Positions 46,234 through 53,776 of a DNA stretch of 53,776 nt are shown here, piece after piece; positions within the stretch are counted from its first letter, which is position 1, and every line of letters starts with the position of its first letter. The notes under the pieces were generated by a model. It searched no databases, had not been told where the DNA came from, and saw only the letters and a list, made by a program, of their open reading frames with translations. Where the stretch lies: NCBI GenBank assembly GCA_902771225.1, contig CACXWH010000024.1, positions 1-53,776 on the forward strand. Direction: 5' to 3'. Source of the stretch: an uncultured Methanobrevibacter sp. (lineage in GTDB: Archaea; Methanobacteriota; Methanobacteria; Methanobacteriales; Methanobacteriaceae). The position numbers and the translations under genes are program-made.

Positions 46234-47334
46234 ATGTCATACAAAGTTACTGTTATTATTCCATCATATAATAGTGTTGAATTTTTAGACTCAACAATTG
46301 ACTCCATTAAAGCTCAAACAATAGGTTTTGAAAATATAGAATTGATTATTATTGATGATTATTCCACAGACTCTACACAAGAGTTAATTAACAAATATTG
46401 TGAAGAATACAGTAATATTAAAACCTATGAATCCGGAAAAAAAACAGGAACTCCTGGAAGAGCCAGAAATATTGGAATAGCTAACAGTGAATCTGATTAT
46501 ATTATGTTTATAGACCATGATGACAATTATCTTCCGGATACTGTAGAAAAGCTATACAATGCAATTACCAAAAATTCAAGTGATGTGGCTATTGGTAAAT
46601 TCCAAACATTCGGTGAAAACTACTTTGTAACTGAAGATTGGATTACAGAAGATGTCATTTTAAATTCCATTGATGAAAATCTGCTGTTTTTTTCCATAAA
46701 TGGGGTTTGGAGAATGATATTTCCAAAAGAGTTTTTACTTGAACATGACATAACTTTCCCTGAAGGCGTTTTCGCAGAAGATTTAACCTTTATGATTGAC
46801 ACTTTTGTTAATGCAAATAAAATAGTATTTATTAATGATGTTGTATATAATTTCAGATTGAGAACTGGAGATAACTCATCTACAAGCCTATCAAAAGGAA
46901 TGCATTATTTAAATGGATTAATAGACGGTTACTTATATACAGTGGATGTATTGGAAAAAAACAATGCATGCAAATACTATGATACCGTCTTTAACCAGCA
47001 CTTATCAGTCTGGCTTAGTGATGTTGCACTAAGTGAAACGATAGATATGGAAGATAAAAAAACATTAGTTGAAAAATCTATCCCATTATTCAAAAAAATA
47101 AAAAATGTAAATCCATTTCCAGAGAATAATGCAATAAAAAGTATTATTAATCAAATAATTGCAGATAACTTAGATGAAGCATATATCCAAATGGGAGATT
47201 ATCAGTTATTTACAAATAGAATCCATGATTTAGAAGTAGAATTAAATCAAAAAAACCAACAAATTGCCTATTTACAAACAACCAAAGGTTGGTTTAAATA
47301 TAAAATAAAAAACATTAAAGAAAGATTATTTTAA
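46234..47334 (+). CDS. GT2 glycosyltransferase (teichoic-acid type) on the plus strand
   Basis: This 366-residue enzyme is the only plus-strand gene of the glycan locus. Blocks are 'KVTVIIPSYNSVEFLDSTID', 'FENIELIIIDDYSTDSTQEL', 'GTPGRARNIGIANSESDYIM', 'FIDHDDNYL' and 'FPEGVFAEDLTFMID'. It is a homologue of the tandem pair at 37645-39745. The C-terminus forms a short coiled coil and a basic tail (KYKIKNIKERLF). It is probably leaderless. Its stop shares TTAA with the convergent fusion gene. Inversion within the locus, or separate regulation of one decorating enzyme, would explain the orientation. Confidence 0.87.
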   Translation: MSYKVTVIIPSYNSVEFLDSTIDSIKAQTIGFENIELIIIDDYSTDSTQELINKYCEEYSNIKTYESGKKTGTPGRARNIGIANSESDYIMFIDHDDNYLPDTVEKLYNAITKNSSDVAIGKFQTFGENYFVTEDWITEDVILNSIDENLLFFSINGVWRMIFPKEFLLEHDITFPEGVFAEDLTFMIDTFVNANKIVFINDVVYNFRLRTGDNSSTSLSKGMHYLNGLIDGYLYTVDVLEKNNACKYYDTVFNQHLSVWLSDVALSETIDMEDKKTLVEKSIPLFKKIKNVNPFPENNAIKSIINQIIADNLDEAYIQMGDYQLFTNRIHDLEVELNQKNQQIAYLQTTKGWFKYKIKNIKERLF

Positions 47335-49901
47335 TCCTCTTTTAATTTTTTAAAAATATTATCCCATTGTTCTACACGTGATACTATATTATAATTTTCG
47401 AAAATATCCTCACGAGCATTATTAACCATACCATTTCTTAAAATCGGATTTTCAATTAATATAGATAATTTATCTACCCATTCATCTTCATTATTGGCTA
47501 AAAAACCGGTTACACCATCTTCAATGGCTTCATTATAAACATCAATAGCACTGGCAACAACGGGAATACCTAAAGCTGCAAATTCAATGTATTTTAACTC
47601 ACTTTTACATTTATTGAATTCTGTGTTTACCAACGGTATTATGCCAATGTCCCAATCAGAATGTTTTCCTAACCAGTCATAAAATGTAGATATTGGCATA
47701 GGATAATAAGGAATCTTATGAACATTAAACCAGTCCGAATGGTCATCAATGGAAGCACCGGCAACTTCAAAAAGTACTGTTATTCCTTTTTTAGAAAACA
47801 TGTCCTTCAGACGTAAAATAACATTACGAACAACTTCCAAATCATTGTCATGAGTTAATGTTCCAAAGTATCCTATTTTAATAAATTCCTTCCCTCTAAA
47901 CGTGAAAGGTCTTAATGGAAGTGAATCATTAACATAATAATTTTTAATTATTTCAATATTGTCCAAATTACTTTTTTCAAAACGTTTTTTTAACTCTGAA
48001 GTACTTACAATAATTTGGTCCACATTTGTTACAAGCCTCTTAATCTTATCAAAATTACCTAAAATATAATTATAAGAGGGATTACTTGGATTAATGTCTA
48101 GAAAATCATCGTCACTTTCATAAACAATTTTTATATTATGCTTTTTAGCTTTCTTTAAAATTTTATTAGAGTAAGGATTGACTCTTTGAATAACAATAAT
48201 ATCAAAAATATGTGCATTTATCATATTATCAATATCTAAAAGGGGCATTATTTCTTGACCGTAAATGAAGAAATGATAATCACCGCTTTGAGATAATCTG
48301 GAAAATGGAGTGTGAATTCTAATAAACGGACAGGCATTCATGTTATCAAAATTATCTTCTAAAAATACTCCAACTTTAATGGTATCTGTTTTAAATTCTT
48401 TTTCAGTGACAATATAATCAATTAATACATTTGAATCCGTAATATAATGATTATTATCTAATTCATTTTGAATGCGTTCATTGGCAAAATTATCCAATTG
48501 TAAATGAACATTATCTTTAAAATTATTAATAAAATGAGGATATTTCCTATTAAACCTTAATTTATTTTTAAACCCTTTTTCCACATAATGAATTAAAGGA
48601 TCCTCATCATAAACACCATTTTCATAAATATAATAATATAAATCAAAAACCGGATCAATATACTTTAATTTATCATCAATTGAATCTGTTTTAGAACCTT
48701 CTTCAATAAAATGTAAAACCGGATCAATAGATGGATGCATCATATTATATTGAGTTTCATTTAAAAGTTCTAAATTTTTTATTGCTTTATAATTTTCAAG
48801 CTCTTCAGTAACACCCATATCAGAGTTTTTCACACCACGCAATAAAGGATTATTTTTTACTTGACGTGCAAAATCTCCTGCAACCCTCAATGGCTTTGTT
48901 AATTTTAAAGAATTGGAATTGAGAAATTCATTATATTCATTTTGTAAAAAACCAATTCTGCCTGCAGTATCTATTCTATATCCTGCCATTCCTTTAACAT
49001 CATTAACAAGCAAATAAAGTTCTTCTCGTGATAATTCAATAGTGTCTCCAATTTCCATCTTTCCTACTTCAACACCTATTTTAGCTCTTAAATTATCACT
49101 TGTAATCGGAGTTGTTAAAATAACTTTATGGTGATAATTTCCACCCTGTTTAGACCAGTATTCATTATCCCAATAATAAATGTGACTTACTGACGGATGA
49201 AAATCATTTTTCCATGCCACATATGCAAAACTAAGTTGGTCTTGATTAGTAAATTTAATATTTTCATCCCACCAATCTTCCATTACCTGAATAACGTCAG
49301 GATGATTATGTTGTCTAAATAATGCGCCCATTACACCTAATCCGTAGTGTTCTGGAAATCCTTGAGACTTATAATATTCAATTTGTTCTTCCATGACCGC
49401 TCTTGGATAACGTGGAATGATTTTTGAAGCCTTATACTCTTCATAAACACAATCTCTTTCAGTATGGACAACAACCAACATTTTAGAATTAGCCCTGATA
49501 TATTTATAAATATATTCTCTAATGCTTCCGTTAATTTTAAAGGTTCCATCTATCCAGAAACTGTATTTATAATCTTTTAAATATTTATGGGGAAGTAATT
49601 TATATTGTTTAGCTTTTCTATTATTATCTAAAATAGATTCTTCCATTGGAATAATTTTCCACAAATCGGATGTTAATTCATCGTTATCAGTAAAACAAAT
49701 ATAATCACAATTTTCATCTATTACCTCAGGATGCTTTAAAGTATCATAATCTCCTGTAAAAGCTGTATAAATAGCTATTTTATTATTTTTAATATCTTCA
49801 ATTGTTTCTTCAGCAGATTCTGTTGAATGGTCAAATAATGGTCTGTTAATATGTTCTTTTGAAACTTCCTGATATGTTTCATAAATTTCATCATAACCCA
49901 T
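47331..49901 (-). CDS. Two-domain glycosyltransferase: DUF616 fused to GT4-like domain
   Basis: This 856-residue protein joins two enzymes. Residues about 30-290 are DUF616 ('IYTAFTGDYDTLKHPE', 'SFWIDGTFKINGSIREY', 'TNQDQLSFAYVAWKNDFHP'). A linker with degenerate repeats follows (about 375-460, 'DPVLHFIEEGSK', 'DPLIHYVEKGFKNK'). Residues about 500-856 are a GT-B domain ('CPFIRIHTPFSRL', 'VYESDDDFLDINPS', 'IGYFGTLTHDNDLE', 'FNKCKSELKYIEFAALGIPV'). Both halves have separate paralogues in the same locus (42910 and 44653). It follows the GT2 gene upstream by four bases. It could add two sugars in succession or make one bond with two active sites; this is unproven. Confidence 0.87.
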   Translation of the reverse strand: MGYDEIYETYQEVSKEHINRPLFDHSTESAEETIEDIKNNKIAIYTAFTGDYDTLKHPEVIDENCDYICFTDNDELTSDLWKIIPMEESILDNNRKAKQYKLLPHKYLKDYKYSFWIDGTFKINGSIREYIYKYIRANSKMLVVVHTERDCVYEEYKASKIIPRYPRAVMEEQIEYYKSQGFPEHYGLGVMGALFRQHNHPDVIQVMEDWWDENIKFTNQDQLSFAYVAWKNDFHPSVSHIYYWDNEYWSKQGGNYHHKVILTTPITSDNLRAKIGVEVGKMEIGDTIELSREELYLLVNDVKGMAGYRIDTAGRIGFLQNEYNEFLNSNSLKLTKPLRVAGDFARQVKNNPLLRGVKNSDMGVTEELENYKAIKNLELLNETQYNMMHPSIDPVLHFIEEGSKTDSIDDKLKYIDPVFDLYYYIYENGVYDEDPLIHYVEKGFKNKLRFNRKYPHFINNFKDNVHLQLDNFANERIQNELDNNHYITDSNVLIDYIVTEKEFKTDTIKVGVFLEDNFDNMNACPFIRIHTPFSRLSQSGDYHFFIYGQEIMPLLDIDNMINAHIFDIIVIQRVNPYSNKILKKAKKHNIKIVYESDDDFLDINPSNPSYNYILGNFDKIKRLVTNVDQIIVSTSELKKRFEKSNLDNIEIIKNYYVNDSLPLRPFTFRGKEFIKIGYFGTLTHDNDLEVVRNVILRLKDMFSKKGITVLFEVAGASIDDHSDWFNVHKIPYYPMPISTFYDWLGKHSDWDIGIIPLVNTEFNKCKSELKYIEFAALGIPVVASAIDVYNEAIEDGVTGFLANNEDEWVDKLSILIENPILRNGMVNNAREDIFENYNIVSRVEQWDNIFKKLKED

Positions 49902-49905
49902 AATA

Positions 49906-51441
49906 TCACAAATATTTTTCTTCGATTATATTCATTAATTCATCAGCATAATTAACACTTTTATCCAAGCAAATATCATATCTTAAATCATTATTATTAG
50001 AAATTAATACTTTAATTATATTTAATCTTGAAATTATCTTATCCACATCATAATTTATATTATTAGATATTAAAATATCACAATCTTCACCAATGGCAAA
50101 ATTATTCAAATTTGGAATTAATTTAACATTAAATCCCTTATTACTTAAATCTTTAACTAATTTAGAAATAAATTCATCATTTTTTGAAATAATAGAAACA
50201 TCAATTTTTTTATCTGTTAAAAAATGATTTTGGTTAATTTTATCAATGAATATTTCTTTAAAGATATAATCTCCCCATTTATCATGAAAATGCATTATAT
50301 TCTCATAATTAAGTCTATTTTTTTCATCTTCGTCCTCAACACGAGTAGCAGATTCATGATGGAACAATAATGCAAATGGATTATAAATTGATTTATAATT
50401 ATTTTGATATAACTTAAATGCGAAATCAATATCCTCATATCCATAGAAATAACCCTCATCAAGCCCCCTTAACTCAATATAAATACTTTTAGGAATCAGC
50501 AAACAAGCTGCAGTATTAGATATTACTTCTTTTTGATGGTTTACATCCCTTGAAAAGACTAATGTGGAAAACATATTTTCATGATATGGGCCATATACAT
50601 AAGGAGTTCGCTCTTCTCTAAACTTTACACCCGCATGCTGAATTGAATAGGATTTCTCTTGATTTTTCATATCATCATAGTATGGAAATATTAATTTAGC
50701 ACCGACAGAACCTACATCCTCACTATTTAACATGCAGCCAACCATTTCATTAAGCCACCCATACGTAGGTTCAATATCATTATTCAATAAGAGCAGATAT
50801 TCACCATTAGCTATTTTAGCCGCATCATTATTGCCTTTAGAGAAACTTACATTTTCTGTATTTTCAATAACAGTAATTGGCAAATCCAGTGAATTAAGGT
50901 AATTTATGGAATCATCCTGTGAAGCGTTATCAACAACAATTATCTCATAATTTGAATAATTGGTTTTTTCATCAAAATCTTCAAATAACCTTTTTAAATG
51001 AGTTAAACCATTTCTAGTTAGAACAATAATTGAAACTAACGGTTCGTTTTCAAATTCATAATTGGATAAAAATGATTTGTTTGTATCAATGATTTTTTGC
51101 CTTCGCAGGATAAATGGATTTTCATCCATAGTATAACCTTCATCACCATTTTCAATATAGTGAATTAAAGGATTTCCCTTATTTTTTTCAATTTCAGGAT
51201 TCTCTTGCAAGTATCTTTTAAGATTAAAAGTAGGTGAAGGCAATTTATATTCCTTAGCCCCATAAAACAAATAATGAATTAAAGGATCCATTCCTGATTT
51301 TTCAACATGAGGATAAGCTTTTAAATAAAAGTTTTTATCGAATAGCCCTGACTCCATGATTTTATAATAATTTTCTTCATAAAGTCTAGCTTTTTTAACA
51401 TTGAATTTTGATTTGATTAAGAAATCTTTAAAAGTTACCAT
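49906..51441 (-). CDS. GT2 glycosyltransferase with N-terminal FYLxxYPxV repeats (paralogue of 41320-42909)
   Basis: The 511-residue protein has N-terminal repeats (about 30-108, 'FDKNFYLKAYPHV', 'DPLIHYLFYGAKEYK', 'NPLIHYIENGDEG'). The GT2 domain has 'SIIVLTRNGLTHLKRLF', 'EIIVVDNASQDDSI', 'NNDAAKIANGEYLLLLNND', 'IEPTYGWLNEMVG' and 'YEDIDFAFKLYQNNYKSI'. A C-terminal segment of about 110 residues is shared with the paralogue at 41320. Identity through the catalytic core is near total, while the flanks are only similar. It precedes the fusion gene by four bases. Confidence 0.88.
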   Translation of the reverse strand: MVTFKDFLIKSKFNVKKARLYEENYYKIMESGLFDKNFYLKAYPHVEKSGMDPLIHYLFYGAKEYKLPSPTFNLKRYLQENPEIEKNKGNPLIHYIENGDEGYTMDENPFILRRQKIIDTNKSFLSNYEFENEPLVSIIVLTRNGLTHLKRLFEDFDEKTNYSNYEIIVVDNASQDDSINYLNSLDLPITVIENTENVSFSKGNNDAAKIANGEYLLLLNNDIEPTYGWLNEMVGCMLNSEDVGSVGAKLIFPYYDDMKNQEKSYSIQHAGVKFREERTPYVYGPYHENMFSTLVFSRDVNHQKEVISNTAACLLIPKSIYIELRGLDEGYFYGYEDIDFAFKLYQNNYKSIYNPFALLFHHESATRVEDEDEKNRLNYENIMHFHDKWGDYIFKEIFIDKINQNHFLTDKKIDVSIISKNDEFISKLVKDLSNKGFNVKLIPNLNNFAIGEDCDILISNNINYDVDKIISRLNIIKVLISNNNDLRYDICLDKSVNYADELMNIIEEKYL

Positions 51442-51448
51442 AATTACC

Positions 51449-52846
51449 CTACTTTAAAAAATTGAATCTACCTTTCTTAGGTTTTTGATTACTCTCATTT
51501 ATTATATTATTTTTATCAATTAATAAATTAGCTATATCTTGTTTATTTAAAAATATTAAGTCAAAATCAACAGTTAATTTATCTTTTATTTCACAATCCA
51601 AAATATAATTAGGATCTAAATTAGAGAATAACTGATAATCTTCACCAAGTGAATTGTCGCAATTAGCATCTGAAATATTTGGATTATTAATTTTTACCTT
51701 AATGAAATCCCCTTCCAAAGGATCAAAGCGCAAAGCCTTAATTTCTGAAAAGTCAGACAAGTCAAATGTTAATTTATTGTTTTCATTCGGCATATAATCA
51801 ATAGAAATTTTATCATTTTCATTAAATCCGCTGCCTAAATCAATATATAAACTAGCTTGAGATTTGACCTTATTCATTCTGTTGAAATATTTGAATTTGG
51901 CTAAAAACGTTTGACAATCAAATTTAGAAAGGCTTAAAATATCCTCTTTATAGACATTTTTTTCAGGAACAAGTTTAAGGAAATCATTAATGTTTTTCTC
52001 TTCAATGACTTTAATTGAAGATTGAAGCTTTTCAATAAATTCTATTTCATCATTTATAGACCAATCATAATAGTAAATCCAAAATAAAACATCATTAATG
52101 AAATTGATAGCAAGAAAATCAACATTTTCATTATTAAATTTAAATAAATCTGAAATAACGTTGCATAAATAAAATATATTGTCTTTAGAAATTCTTTTTG
52201 TAATGGATTGCGGATTTTTGCGATAAAAATAATCGCAATCTTTATTTAAATAAATATTTCGGGCATTTAACAAAACATTGCATGTGACAACATTGTCTTC
52301 ATAAAGTCCTTTTGAAAAGTTAATTAATGGAAACAAACTTTTGTGATAGATTTTATTGCATGCAGAAGTGGAAAAAAACAGTTTTGGATAATTGACAATA
52401 TTGTCCACCAATAAATTTTCGCTGAAATTTTGATTATGGACACTTTCCTCTTCGATAAATTCATTTCCGGTATATGTTTTAATATTGTAAATTAATAAAT
52501 CAGCATTGGACTCTTTTATTTTCAATAAAGAGTCTTTTAAAGTATTATCAGAAATAAAATCGTCACTATCAACAAAAGCAACATAATCACTAGTTACATT
52601 TTCAAGACCCGCATTTCTGCTTTCACCTAACCCCTTATTAACATCATTAGTAATTATTTTAAAAGAAGGGTATTTTGATGCATATTCATTAATAATGTCC
52701 ATACTGTTATCTTTGGTTTGATCATTGACTATGATAACTTCGATATTTTCAATTCCCAATGTTTGGTTAACAATGGAATCCAAACACTGTCTAATGTATT
52801 GTTCTACATTATAAACCGGTATAACAACACTAATTTCATGACTCAT
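51449..52846 (-). CDS. GT2 glycosyltransferase with C-terminal beta-rich domain
   Basis: The protein is 465 residues from the ATG at 52846, which has GTGA just upstream. An earlier in-frame ATG would overlap the upstream gene by 32 bases. The GT2 domain has 'SVVIPVYNVEQYIRQCLD', 'IVNDQTKDNSM', 'NKGLGESRNAGLENV' and 'FVDSDDFI'. After a helical region, residues about 330-445 are beta-rich: 'LYIDLGSGFNENDKISID' and 'EIKALRFDPLEGDFIKVKI'. This resembles a carbohydrate-binding sandwich found on some bacterial polysaccharide enzymes. It ends in a basic-aromatic tail, KKGRFNFLK, like its upstream neighbour. Confidence 0.86.
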   Translation of the reverse strand: MSHEISVVIPVYNVEQYIRQCLDSIVNQTLGIENIEVIIVNDQTKDNSMDIINEYASKYPSFKIITNDVNKGLGESRNAGLENVTSDYVAFVDSDDFISDNTLKDSLLKIKESNADLLIYNIKTYTGNEFIEEESVHNQNFSENLLVDNIVNYPKLFFSTSACNKIYHKSLFPLINFSKGLYEDNVVTCNVLLNARNIYLNKDCDYFYRKNPQSITKRISKDNIFYLCNVISDLFKFNNENVDFLAINFINDVLFWIYYYDWSINDEIEFIEKLQSSIKVIEEKNINDFLKLVPEKNVYKEDILSLSKFDCQTFLAKFKYFNRMNKVKSQASLYIDLGSGFNENDKISIDYMPNENNKLTFDLSDFSEIKALRFDPLEGDFIKVKINNPNISDANCDNSLGEDYQLFSNLDPNYILDCEIKDKLTVDFDLIFLNKQDIANLLIDKNNIINESNQKPKKGRFNFLK

Positions 52847-52850
52847 ATTT

Positions 52851-53776
52851 TCACAAAAATTTAAATCTACTTTTTTTAGCATTTTTTTCTTCTAATTGAG
52901 CTTTTAAATTTTCATTTTCCGCTTCAAGTGTTTCGGATAATGTCTGATAATGTTTTGATAAAATTTTATATTGGAATTTTTCGTAATTCAAATCAAATAT
53001 TTCACTATTTTTTGAAATGAAAATGGATTTATAAAATGATTCATCTTCGTAGTGCCATCCATCAAAATTATTAACATCCCCTAAATTTAAATCATCATAA
53101 TTACTTTTAGTTAAATTTAAAAACTCATCCTTAAGCTCTTCATTTAATCTTAAATATACAAATTTTAAATTGACAATGATAAACATTAAAAAATCATCTT
53201 TAACGGATTCATATATTTTTTTATCAATCAAATTTTGTTGAACATGTTTTAAAACTTTAAAAATATCAAATGACTTCTCATCGCCTTTTGTTGATATTGA
53301 ATCATCCCGAACTCTATAATTATATAAAATTTCCTTTATGACTGAAGTTTTTTTAGCATTTAAAAATACTGTATAAAAGAAATACAAATCTTCATAAATT
53401 AATCCTTCAGGAAAAGAGCATTTATCAAGAAAAGATTTTTTGTATAATTTATTGAATGGAGCATGTGATATTTTAAATAAAATATCTAAAACATCATTAT
53501 AATTAAAATTGGAAGTAGTTAAAGATTCGGGAATAATTTCCAATTTAGAATTTTGATTTTCACTGAACTCATTGGTATCCTCATTATAATATCTAAACTT
53601 AAACATTGTAATGTCTGAATCAAATCCTTTAACATGATTATACAATTCTTCCAATGCATTTTCTTCCAGCCAATCGTCGGAATCGACAAATAGAACATAT
53701 TTTCCCTGAACATGCTGGATACCAGTATTTCGAGCACCGCTTAATCCCTTATTTTCCTGAGATATAATTTTAAATC
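52851..53776 (-). CDS. GT2 glycosyltransferase (partial, N-terminus outside window)
   Basis: The reading frame is open to the window edge, so the start is missing. The first visible residues are FKIISQENKGLSGARNTG, followed by the DxD motif 'GKYVLFVDSDDWLEENALEE'. The rest of the GT2 domain has 'APFNKLYKKSFLDKC' and 'FPEGLIYEDLYFFYTVFLNA'. A C-terminal coiled coil ends in KKSRFKFL. About 308 residues are visible. An internal ATG at 53654 is not the true start, because the conserved catalytic motif lies before it. The locus continues beyond the window. The gene downstream starts four bases after this stop. Confidence 0.88.
   Translation of the reverse strand, partial: FKIISQENKGLSGARNTGIQHVQGKYVLFVDSDDWLEENALEELYNHVKGFDSDITMFKFRYYNEDTNEFSENQNSKLEIIPESLTTSNFNYNDVLDILFKISHAPFNKLYKKSFLDKCSFPEGLIYEDLYFFYTVFLNAKKTSVIKEILYNYRVRDDSISTKGDEKSFDIFKVLKHVQQNLIDKKIYESVKDDFLMFIIVNLKFVYLRLNEELKDEFLNLTKSNYDDLNLGDVNNFDGWHYEDESFYKSIFISKNSEIFDLNYEKFQYKILSKHYQTLSETLEAENENLKAQLEEKNAKKSRFKFL

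Noticed and set aside
32332-53776. Mobile-element origin of the glycan locus (transposase, integrase, att sites)
   Set aside because: No transposase, integrase or long flanking repeats were seen, and the tRNA in the window is far from it. Transfer of single genes remains possible on domain type alone.
1-53776. CRISPR arrays, rRNA genes or long tandem repeats
   Set aside because: No regularly spaced direct repeats or rRNA-like segments were found on reading through the window; the repeats found are within proteins.

Overview
The window looks like the chromosome of a hydrogenotrophic methanogen of the class Methanobacteria, most likely a Methanobrevibacter. It is strongly AT-rich. It carries archaeal information-processing genes (SRP54, Pus10, Dph2, Csl4, RpoL, TFS, RadA, a multi-OB RPA) and methanogen genes (HdrA, the MsvR/FpaA oxygen-defence pair, a pterin-type flavoprotein, cobalt-corrinoid C20 methyltransferase). 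MoaC and MoeA argue against Methanosphaera stadtmanae, which from memory lacks molybdopterin synthesis. The species assignment is inference.

Layout. 1-2896 (minus): srp54-pus10-moaC, with moaC cut by the window edge. 2978-7380 (plus): hpt-dph2, csl4-rpoL-nudix, tfs, an acidic two-helix membrane protein and a tRNA-Arg(TCG). 7450-10809: an XPD/DinG-type helicase (minus), cbiL (plus) and msvR (minus). 11155-14036 (plus): fpaA and a rubredoxin-less rubrerythrin, closed by a clear hairpin terminator, then an orphan 5TMR-LYT membrane sensor. 14188-21964 (minus): one probable operon, ileS-purL-moeA-site-2 protease. 22294-23338 (plus): a DsbA/FrnE-like protein and a DUF192 protein. 23335-32183 (minus): glyA-archaeoflavoprotein, hdrA, an AEC transporter and rpa-radA.

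32332-53776 is a large surface-polysaccharide locus, almost entirely on the minus strand and running off the window. It holds a bacterial-type polyprenyl-phosphate sugar phosphotransferase, a TagB/TagF-like CDP-glycerol glycerophosphotransferase, at least nine GT2 enzymes, GT4-like enzymes, DUF616 enzymes and a DUF616-GT4 fusion. Two tandem three-helix mini membrane proteins are embedded in it. Several of the glycosyltransferases share N-terminal 'FYLxxYPDV...DPLxHY...G' repeats and near-identical catalytic cores, so the locus appears to have grown by duplication and module shuffling. The gene content suggests a teichoic-acid-like phosphate-containing glycopolymer, which is inference.

Regulation. 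Inverted repeats sit at or close to the predicted transcription start of five transcription units: fpaA, hdrA, glyA, the DsbA-like gene and the mini-membrane pair. A 15-base element is shared by the promoters of the helicase and of rpa-radA. Three convergent gene pairs end on the same overlapping TTAA. No CRISPR array, insertion sequence, integrase or rRNA gene was seen.
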